The notes below the pieces were generated by a model. It made no database searches. It was not told the DNA's origin and saw nothing but the letters and a program-made list of their open reading frames with translations. A stretch of 64,000 bases of DNA from Pyronema omphalodes (Eukaryota; Ascomycota; Pezizomycetes; Pezizales; Pyronemataceae). Positions 1-8,422 of this stretch are shown one piece after another. The position numbers were made by a program, and so were the translations under genes. The stretch is from positions 372,001-436,000 of the forward strand of contig JAJJXM010000051.1 of the NCBI GenBank assembly GCA_024516155.1, in the 5' to 3' direction. The first letter of the stretch is position 1; every line of letters begins with the position of its first letter.

Positions 1-574
1 TCACCCTCCTTATCCGGCTTGAATCTAGAAAATCCCGTCTTGTTAGTCATACTTAGCCGCACAAAAAAGTGCAGTTAACTAAGTAAAAATTCACAGACTT
101 TTTAATTGCATATTCTCCTTTATTTCCAGCGATCTTGCTTTTGGCCTTATAGACGCGACCATAGGTACCCGAGGAAATAAATCCAATGATATGGTATTTC
201 TCCAGTACCTTAACCTTACTTTGATAAGGGGGCATCTTTTCACGTTCGCGATCAGGGATCTGAGTAGTAGCGACAATGGGGTCTTCCTGGGGATCTGAAT
301 TGCTACCAGAATCGATATCTTCGTTGTGGCGCTTAGAAGTTCTCCGAAGGTTGAGCACAGATTCGCTAGCGACAGTATCCGGGGCCGAGGAAGTCGCTTG
401 TAGTAAGGTAGGTGCTGAGTTCTGTTGTTGCAAAGCTTGCAAAGCTATTGTAGAAGGATTAGGAAGCGGTGGCGTTGTCGTCAAGTTCAACGAGGATGCT
501 GCCGGTATAGATAGCGGTGGTAGAGGTTGCGGCGGCGGCGGCGGCGGATGTGCTGGCGCGGGATGGTGCAGCAT
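1..574 (-). CDS. SSN3: CDK8-type Mediator kinase SSN3, 5' part only
   Basis: Cyclin-dependent kinase of the Mediator kinase module, which with cyclin C phosphorylates RNA polymerase II and transcription factors in the nucleus. Only the start lies in the window; the gene runs off the left edge. Exon 1 is 574-99. An intron at 98-25 (gtctgt..ctag) restores the reading AIKK/FKPDKEG in exon 2 (24 to beyond 1). The glycine loop ISSGTYGRVYKAK and AIKKFKPDKEG are hallmarks of fungal SSN3; other CDKs lack the FKPDKEG stretch. The roughly 125 residues before the kinase domain are rich in Pro, Ser and Thr, with a polyproline run near the start. The ATG at 574 is the first in frame. Identification is strong; the far N terminus is poorly conserved, so the start is less certain. 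Confidence 0.9.
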
Positions 575-1725
575 CGCTACTTGCCTTGACCGGGCCTCGT
601 TACGTGGAAGATATATATTTCAGATAGGGCGATGAGCATGCGACTGATCGTGACGATGATATATTAATGAGGCGGAAGTTATAGATCTGAGAGATGAGCT
701 TTGGAATTCCGTTGTTCTTTTTCACTTGGAACCAACTATCTCTGCGACACCGAGATACGAGGGAATGTGCTTCTCATATGTTGCATTGAGGGCACGAAAT
801 ATAGATGTAGTAACTGAGTGCGATCCTTCAAGGAGTCGATAAAATAAGCTTAAGCTGGGGATGTTTCAGGCCACAGCTCTCACGAGATGTCGCAGATCGA
901 TAGCTAGCCTGACGTCTGGCTTTGGCCTGCGAAGCTAGGACTGCCCTGTGGAGTACAGAAACGAATATCGGCGCCAGATGTTGGAGATGGTTGTAAGGCG
1001 TCGAATTAGAACTTCAATGGAAATATTTGCCTTGGAAGGTTTTCTGATAGATATATGTAAGAGAGCTTTTCGTGCGATGAAAATGCCTGAAACTGATATC
1101 ACGGTTGTGTATTAAAAGGGAATGGTAGATGATCAGTGTTAGGCAGCTGCCTCGAAGTTGTTACATCGCATATGGCTTGTAGCATTTGTTGCACCGGGCT
1201 CGCTGAGCAGTGGGCACCCATAATAGAAGGTCGGAAGGAGACGTCAGAAACGTGGGCAGGACTCGTTGCAACATCGGCATGAATTCCTTGTACTGTTTGT
1301 TGTATAACTACAAAAGTTGTGACAAAATGCAATGTCTATGATGACTATTCTACGAGCAGATGTCACGTGGTTTTGTACCTCATCACCTCTGACGTGATGA
1401 GCTCGCGAGAAATTTCGTGCTACTGCAAGACCGTGAGATCTCGACCGTCGTAAGTGATGGCGCATGTCGCAGTCAGAATAAAGATCTCAAATGGTGTTTT
1501 TGACACAAATCATCATTGTGAGCAAGAAAGAATCCAAGAAAAGCAGGCTCTTGTGATTGAAAAAAAATTGTAAAACTTTGCACCAGAACGAAAAGATCCC
1601 ATAAAACGCCAAAATTAACTTTGAAATATCCCAACCCGCAGAGTATGTGGCCGTATCAGAACGTGACCTTCGTCGGACTTTTTGAGTGCGAAAACGACAT
1701 TATTCAAGAATTATGCATGAATGAT
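575..1725. other. intergenic, SSN3 promoter side and NOP10 3' side
   Basis: About 1.15 kb with only short overlapping open frames that have no protein-like features. It must hold the SSN3 promoter and the NOP10 3' UTR. I see no repeat or RNA gene in it. Confidence 0.6.
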
Positions 1726-2221
1726 TTAACAGGCTCTCTCGGCTACAGGACAAATGTAAGCTTTGTAACTCGGTCGAAGGACGTTAGGATGGTACATACG
1801 CTGCTGGGAGAGGAGGAGTCCGTGTCTACGCTTGAGAGTCACACGGTGCCTATATTGATAACTCGCGTTAGTTAGGCTGTTCCATTCCAGAAGTTTCCAA
1901 TGGCATAAGAAAGAATTGAGTCGACTGGGTATCAGAAGGAACAATTGGATAAAATTTATAATTTGGAGTTAATCCTCACGGGTTTTTAGTTGCGTATTAG
2001 GAGAACCAAATATTCATCATAAGAGAACGACGGTGTAGGTAGTGTATGGAGTAGCGAAAGCAAAGCAATCGTGTAGAGTGTCATAGTACGGACCTTGAGT
2101 ACTTGTCATCGGGAGAGAATCTGGCGGGGTGGGCGGACTTGGTGACGGCACCAGAGGAGGTGGTCTTCTTCAGCGTGTAGACGCGCTTTCCATTGGAGTC
2201 CAAAGTGTACATCAAATGCAT
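1726..2221 (-). CDS. NOP10: H/ACA snoRNP subunit NOP10
   Basis: Small core protein of H/ACA ribonucleoproteins. It works with Cbf5/dyskerin, Gar1 and Nhp2 in rRNA pseudouridylation in the nucleolus. Exon 1 (2221-2094) gives [19 protein letters not shown] and [16 protein letters not shown]. Exon 2 (1849-1800) gives [23 protein letters not shown] donor follows, with a CCTAAC branch site and a ctgtag acceptor, leading to a 17-nt last exon (1742-1726) that encodes the final PERAC and stop. The result is 64 residues, the usual size for the family. All junctions keep frame. The final exon is the least certain part; without that splice the frame would run on for about 20 unconserved residues. Confidence 0.9.
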
Positions 2222-2355
2222 GGTGGGCGATTGTGGGGTTTGTTGAACGTGATGCTGGGGGGAGAAAACGTGAAGCGGAAGAAAAGCGTGAAGAAAAGAA
2301 ATAGTTTCGGCCAAGCCTTTTAGCCAAGCCCTTCATGGCTTAACAGGGGGTAACA
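2222..2355. promoter_or_regulatory. short divergent promoter region NOP10 / WW gene
   Basis: NOP10 (minus) and the WW-domain gene (plus) diverge with only 134 bases between start codons, or 314 if the later WW start is used. Both promoters must lie here or overlap the neighbouring 5' regions. No specific binding site is claimed. Confidence 0.45.
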
Positions 2356-3357
2356 ATGCCTGTACTGCGGGTTTGGCGCAAGAGTACGGAGGGTGAACAG
2401 AGCAGCACCGCGCCTGTTAACAGTCCGCAACAACAAATCACGCAATACACCTTGAATACCGTCTATCATAGCTCGACCTACACCGATCGAATACAAGACG
2501 CGAATTTCCTCGAATCTTCACCGAAATACACACCAATGTCATCCAATGAGCCCGCTACGTCACCCAGCGCACGGCCATTAGAGCCGCAGGGTCCCAATGA
2601 ACACACGTCCGGGGAACAGTCCGCCCCACGGAAGGAGACCGGGGATGAGGATCAGGTAGAAGTAGCGGCAGAAAAAGGCAAAGCAGTGTCATCGAAAGCC
2701 GACTCAGAAGACGAGAGAGAGGAAGGAGAGGAAGAGGAGGATGACTACGAAGAGGAGGAAGGCGAGGAGAGGGAAGACCATTCGAACCCTCCATTACCTC
2801 CTGGACCGCCACCAGGAGAGTCCACCGAGCAGGATGACGGATGGCAGCCAGTATGGGATGATGCGTATGGTGCCTACTACTTCTATAACACTATCACTGG
2901 CGAGACGACATGGACAAATCCACGAGTACCAGAAGCTTCCGTTGAAGTAATAGGCGGTGTGATGGACCACACGTCGCCTTCATCGGCTTCATATAACCCG
3001 CTGCAATACAACCCAGCAATACATGGCGATTACGATCCGACGGCTCCTTATGCGCAGGTACAAGAGCCTGTAGACGAGTCCGCACAATACCAATCGGTGG
3101 CAGCTTTCAACCGATTCACTGGAAAGTTTCAGCCATCTACTTCTCGACAGGTCCCAGAGAACTACAATGATGAGAATAAGTCAAAGAGACAAATGGAGTT
3201 TTATTTTGATGTTGATGCGGCGGCTAATAGCCATAACGGAAAGAGTCTTAAGGCTGAGAGGCAAACAAAGAGACTCACCAAGAAAGAACTTAAACAGTTC
3301 AAAGAAAAGCGACGAGCACGGAAGGAGGAGAAACGAAAGGCATGGCTGAAAGATTAA
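2356..3357 (+). CDS. WW-domain protein with basic C-terminal tail
   Basis: Single-exon gene of 333 codons. An acidic low-complexity region (about 85-142, many Glu/Asp) is followed by a proline stretch (PPLPPGPPPG). One WW domain lies at about 161-191 with its conserved W163/W167, the aromatic YYFYN core and a second Trp at 186 before NPR. The last 60 residues are very basic and helical-looking (RLTKKELKQFKEKRRARKE). WW domains bind proline-rich ligands. The acidic-WW-basic layout resembles pre-mRNA splicing WW proteins, but that role is inference. A start at 2536 (MSSNEPATS, context caccaATG) gives 273 residues and may be the true one, because the first 60 residues look like translated 5' UTR. 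The gene converges on BUR1. Confidence 0.8.
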   Translation: MPVLRVWRKSTEGEQSSTAPVNSPQQQITQYTLNTVYHSSTYTDRIQDANFLESSPKYTPMSSNEPATSPSARPLEPQGPNEHTSGEQSAPRKETGDEDQVEVAAEKGKAVSSKADSEDEREEGEEEEDDYEEEEGEEREDHSNPPLPPGPPPGESTEQDDGWQPVWDDAYGAYYFYNTITGETTWTNPRVPEASVEVIGGVMDHTSPSSASYNPLQYNPAIHGDYDPTAPYAQVQEPVDESAQYQSVAAFNRFTGKFQPSTSRQVPENYNDENKSKRQMEFYFDVDAAANSHNGKSLKAERQTKRLTKKELKQFKEKRRARKEEKRKAWLKD

Positions 3358-3890
3358 GGCGACCACTTAATTACAATGTGTTTCAGCGGTTGTTTGTTGT
3401 GTACAACAGGTTCAATTTGGATGATGGGCGATAGTATTGAGTTTAGGGGACATGTGTTTTTTTACAGGCGTTTATTATTTCTTTGGAGAGCTTTTGTTAA
3501 AGTATGGGGCAGAATGCTGTTTAATTAGCATCTTTTTCTGTTACGATCATCCTTTTTTACCTACAATTCCTAGTTTCATTTGGTTCGCTTTTCAAGAGCT
3601 GAATAAGTTAAACCAAATATATCACGTTGATCATTTGTATGGTCGCTAAGATCTTCAGTAATTGCTGCGAAATGTGGAACTGAACAGATATTTTGTTGAA
3701 AACACAGTATCCTATTTATCTGAGTTTTGCCAATAGTATATATATACATGCAATGCTATCCCAGAGTACTAGTATAAACAATCCCAAAACACCAATAGAC
3801 TACTATTACTCGGAGCTATTGTAATCTCGTACATACTCTAATGACTTGAACAAAGATATTGGTCCTTCCAATATTCGCAAAAGCAATTAC
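3358..3890. other. convergent intergenic region WW gene / BUR1
   Basis: AT-rich spacer holding the 3' UTRs of two converging genes. Only short non-protein-like frames occur. Confidence 0.6.
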
Positions 3891-6064
3891 CTACCTCCTG
3901 TAAATATTATGAGGTGGCGGTTCTCGATCACGACTTTGACTCCTATGCATGCCTCCTGGTCCACCGTAGCCTCTCTCACCACGCTCTCCACGATCTCTGT
4001 CAGGCCCTCTGTCAGGCCCCCTATCTGGACCTCTATCCGGACCTCTATCTGGGCCTCTATCTGGACCTCTATCCGGGCCTCTGTCTGGGCCTCTACGATC
4101 GCCCCAATCACCTCGATCGCCTCTGTCCCTATCGCGACTGACACCACGGTCCCTATCCCAGCCGCCGCGATCGCCTCTTCTATCCCCGTCGCCCTCACGG
4201 TAAGATGGGATGTAGGTATCCCTGTCACCACCACCTCCAGCACCTCCGCCTCCAGGGCCTCCACGGGGTCTGCCCCCTGGACGACGATCTCTGTCACGAT
4301 CCGGTGGTCCACTCATACTTCTAGGAGGAGGTGGAGGCAAGCCTGGATCTCTCGGATGCGGGTGACCTGGCCCATCCATAGGTTTTGACCAAGGTGGCCT
4401 ATGTTCCCCAGGGCCTCGGTCGCGGTGCGCTGGTGGTAAACGACTGCCATCGTGAGGCATTCGATCATGCGGAGGCCTTCTATTTGTCCCATTGCCATTC
4501 CAGTCATTTGGAGGACGTCTATTTCCCCCTCCATTTGTCCACATTGGATCTCGCCAGTCTTGCTGTGCGCCGTTTGGACCCCCGCCAACACCTCCACCAA
4601 CTGGTGCAGGGGGCGGCCCACGGTGTCTATTCGTTTTACGATCGAGCTCGTGACTGTCGTTGAACTTGGGGACCTCGCCAGGTTTGAGGGGTAGTGGTTC
4701 GCAACGGAAGTATTCATGCTGCAGGGCATCGATAGCATTAATTCTCTTAACAGGGTCGAGTTTTAGCAGCTCCGATAGTAAAGCTACACCCGGACCACCC
4801 ATCCTATGGAGGTATTAGCTTTACTTGAATGAAAAACGCAGTCAAGATACTGACTTGCTGTGCTGCGCTTCAAGCGTTCTCATGAACGTTGTGTTCTTGA
4901 CGTGCTCCCAGTTGGGAAGAACCTGTGCCCGAGGCATTGTTTTTGGTGTTGGCGATCCACAGAGCTTAAAAATCCGCACCAGTTGGTCCATGTCACTGCT
5001 TCCTTGGAGAATAGGTTTTCGAGTGTACATTTCGGCGAACACGCACCTAATAAAATTAGCATTTAGAGCGTTCAATGTACCTATGATTCAAAGTCTTACC
5101 CAATACCCCAAAGATCAATCGCTGTGGTATATCTCTTCTCACCCAATAAAAGTTCCGGAGGCCGGTACCATCTAGTGACAACACAGTTGGTGTACTCTCG
5201 CTTCGCTTCTCCACCACCGCCACCAGCAACTGGAACATCCTCGTCATATATGCGTGCGAGACCGAAATCTGCGATTCTAAGAATACCGCGGTTGTCGATC
5301 AAGAGATTGGCAGCTGCAAAATTGAAGGTTAGCAAAGACATGGATTGGTACGGTAGGAAGCTCGAACCCTTCATATCTCTGTGAAGTATGTGCTGGCCAT
5401 GTAGATACTTGGTTCCTTCCAGTAATTGCATAAGATAGCATTTTACCAAGCCGTCACTGAAGTTGACATCCTTATTCTCTAACAGACCGGCTAAATCGTG
5501 CTCCATGTACGGTGTAATCATATACATAGTTCCGCGCGGACCACGGGTGCCTATTATATTTGTTAGTTGCTGAACTCCATTCAACTACAGACGTGCGGTA
5601 AATTTACTCTGTCTCCGTTCAACAGCCATTTCAAGAAGCTCAATGATATTTTGATGCGAAAGCAGCTTGAGAATTTTTATTTCCCGAAGCGCCGTAATCG
5701 GAAACTATTTCTCGCGAATTAGGACATACAGAAGAACAACGGAAGTTGAAGACACATACCCCATCTTCTCTAGCATTGTGGATGAGAATCTTCTTCAGGG
5801 CAACAAGCTTTCCGGTGCCCCTATGACGCGCTTTGTGTACTTCTCTGTATGAGCAGCAGTGTGGTTAACATTTCGGTCGCAATCGCGTTTGAAAAGATTC
5901 AGTACAAACCCAAAGGTTCCTTCTCCAAGCTTCCCTTGTAGGTCATAAGCTCTTATTTGTTCACATCCTTGGAATCGTGGTTGTCCGTGGGGATTTATAG
6001 CCAAGGGTTTCTTTCGAGGAGGCTCCGACGTCAGCGGACCTGGGCTATCCCGCTTCATGGTCAT
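3891..6064 (-). CDS. BUR1: CDK9-type kinase BUR1
   Basis: Kinase of the BUR/P-TEFb type, which phosphorylates the RNA polymerase II CTD and Spt5 during elongation. Seven exons: 6064-5910, 5844-5760, 5704-5608, 5550-5368, 5313-5100, 5046-4855, 4803-3891. The six introns are 51-65 nt, all junctions keep frame, and the product is 612 residues. Kinase landmarks in order: [11 protein letters not shown] glycine loop, VALKKI lysine, [13 protein letters not shown] (the PITALRE helix that names CDK9), HRDMKAANLLI catalytic loop, DFGLAR, and [11 protein letters not shown]. The last about 240 residues are disordered and rich in Arg, Gly, Pro and Asp, including a tandem GPDR tract. Exon 7 ends HNIYRR-stop, but a gtaggt sequence overlaps the stop, so a small extra 3' exon cannot be fully excluded. 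Confidence 0.92.
3996..4094 (-). repeat. 12-bp tandem repeat encoding GPDR units in BUR1
   Basis: About eight near-identical 12-base units (plus strand ctctatctggac-like) encode consecutive Gly-Pro-Asp-Arg units in the disordered BUR1 tail. Unit length is a multiple of three, so copy-number change would keep frame. Confidence 0.85.
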
Positions 6065-7027
6065 AGGTGAAGCCAGCGCTGATTACAAGCGCGTGGCTGT
6101 TTAAGGATGTTGTTGTTGTTGGCGGAGGTGGTAGAGTATGAATCTTAACCGTGGTGAAAGTGGGTGTCGTTGTTTGTTGTATGTTTTGTAATGAAGTTGG
6201 AACTTTTGACACAAGTTGGGGTCGGTTGACGCGGAGTGCACGCAGCTCGAATGAGCAGTGAGCAACTAGTGGCCTGAGATCGATCTTAGGTCGCCGCCAA
6301 GCATAGTTTCATAACTCGCCTGTCGCTGACGTCTCATTCACCAAATCTCTCATGTTGACTTATTGCTTAAAGAATACAGCTGGAACGCACAAATCTTTAC
6401 ATTTCAACTGCGCTCAAAATTGTGATACATAGGGGGTTATCATAGGGTTAGATACGCTTGAGCGCCTCGTGTCAAAACCGTGCACATGTTGGCAATGAAA
6501 GGTTACCTCTGTATCATGTGCTCCAATATTTGACAGAGTAGTAGTATAGATATTATGAACCATTACTGGTATTTTCGGAAGACCGGTATTGCAGATCACA
6601 CAGATAAACAAGATAATTATTATGCAAAAATTCAGGGAAAGTAATTTTGTATTTTCTAAGCTATGCCGAGAGGTTCAACTCAAATTTCAAATCTAAAAAT
6701 ATTCTTCCTGTCCACCGTTATATTGAAATCGCAACATGTGAATCCCAACTGCAGCTAAGTTTTACGACTAAACTCGTAATTATGTCACTATGAGATGCCA
6801 TGATCGCTACCGCGTTGTATAATCCAACAGTAGTTGTGATGTTCCAACCCGGCAGGATACTCCATGGTCTTCAGTGCTGTTTCAGGTTGGACGTTTTCAC
6901 GGTTGTCAATATATAGAGACCTAACGAAAAAATGTAAGCACTTGTTCGTTGAAATAAACCGAAATCAAAAATGTAAAATAGATGAAAGCCTCAGAGTAAC
7001 TATGAAAAAATAGAGCTTCAGGTTGTC
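6065..7027. other. intergenic, upstream of BUR1
   Basis: About 1 kb upstream of BUR1, AT-rich in its distal part. No convincing coding region, repeat or RNA gene seen. Confidence 0.6.
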
Positions 7028-7289
7028 GGTATGGATAGCCAAGACGGCATCCTGTTCCGTCAGGATCTAATGGGATAAAATATCCTCATAGGCCAGGGAA
7101 AATGGGAATATAACGAAGATTGTAGTTGTGTGTTGGCACGTACCATTTCAAGTCTGCTGTTATCCGTTCCGAGTGTTGACCTCGAAGTAACAATTCATCA
7201 GACTCAAGCCTGCACCTGACGTCTTTGCTGATGGGTTGATATTCCGAGATTATATCGCATGGTTGAGATGTAATTGAGACTGCGCTCAT
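7028..7289 (-). CDS. doubtful small gene, product unknown
   Basis: An ATG at 7289 in good context (ccaacATGag) follows a pyrimidine-rich leader typical of fungal 5' UTRs. It opens about 50 residues (MSAVSITSQPCDI..ITADLKW) ending at a strong-looking GTACGT donor near 7142. Splicing to the tatgag acceptor near 7083 would add only a few residues (IFYPIRS) before a stop at about 7060. The open frame also extends upstream to 7499 with a Ser/Arg-rich, presequence-like stretch. I recognise no family. It may be a small orphan gene or chance. The exon ends are tentative. Confidence 0.22.
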
Positions 7290-8207
7290 GTTGGCGGAAC
7301 TGTGTGTTGATTCATGGCGAACAGGAGTTGTGGTGGATGAAGGAGAGATGAGATGCGCCGGTGAGGGGATGAAGAAAAAACGCGTTGGAAAAAGTCTTGC
7401 CTGTCGGGCAAAAAGTGCGCTAATTATGACTGACGTAAAGTTACCCGGATTGCCAATGTTCGGGTGGCAGCCGATTGGAAAGCGGCGAAATGATGTCACG
7501 TCAGCATCGGTGGTAACTGTCGACTACAGATACCCGGCCGGAAGAGCACATCACAGATTCAATCCATGATGGTTCCAGATCACTTTGATACCACTGTAGA
7601 GTGCACGGTACTGTCCACACCTCAATCTTTCGCTACATACATTGAATATTGGCCCTCATCTAAAACGTCAAAATACAATGTACGCCGCTAATATGGCCAA
7701 CTACAGCACACGAGCCGCATACATATATTGCAGCAGGGTGTAACCGCCCCAAATGGCCCAGTTAGAGAGTTTCGGTTCCGGACCTAATTTATTTCTTTTA
7801 ATAGTCCTGAAGCTTGTCACTGCAGCAGCGTTGGGCAGCGGGCTTTTACCGAAACTTTCGTGACCAATCCCTGAATTCGCATGATCTTTCATGAGTGGTG
7901 GTCGGTAGATCCTAGTGATTAAGCGCCGTGTTTCAACCCTCATCGCTCCGGCCCACCGCCCTACCAGTTCACCATAAATCGCACCACAGAAAATAAAGCA
8001 TGTCGATTCATCTGCCGCTCTGCTATTCCGACTGTGGTTTCGATCCTACTTTAGCGAAAGGATTAGCGTAGGGATATTTCGCTGGCATTTCACTCATTGT
8101 GCTATAGCCATGCCAGGGTTGAAATTCAATGAAGAATGGGCTCTAACCCCCATCATGCATAGCAGACCCGGAGGAGGGTAAGGTTTCAATGTTTGACGCG
8201 GTATGCC
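7290..8207. other. intergenic
   Basis: Mostly unremarkable spacer between the doubtful small gene and the secreted CBM-like gene. It contains CRE-like TGACGTCA-type half sites around 7430-7500. No supported gene. Confidence 0.5.
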
Positions 8208-8214
8208 AAACAAC

Positions 8215-8221
8215 TATATAG
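8215..8221 (+). promoter_or_regulatory. TATA-like box of the secreted CBM-like gene
   Basis: TATATAG lies 208 bases upstream of the ATG at 8423 and is followed by a pyrimidine-rich leader (ttctttctttctttc). Spacing suits a TATA-driven, inducible fungal promoter. Motif only. Confidence 0.35.
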
Positions 8222-8422
8222 AATGGCCAGTAGCCATTCGAATTGAATTTTTGTGATTGATTCACACTACGTCAATCCACAGTTCAGAACCAACCACTCG
8301 CTTCGGTTTCGTTTCTTTCTTTCTTTCGCTTTTCAATATACAGCTGGCTGTCTTTGTCCTTTCGACTTCTTTATCTGCTGGTCATATTTGCAAATCTCTA
8401 TTCTTCTTCCAAATCATCAAAC

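Noticed and set aside
3846..4388. Ser/Thr/Ile-rich 180-codon frame on the plus strand
   Set aside because: Antisense to the BUR1 tail and its 12-bp repeats.
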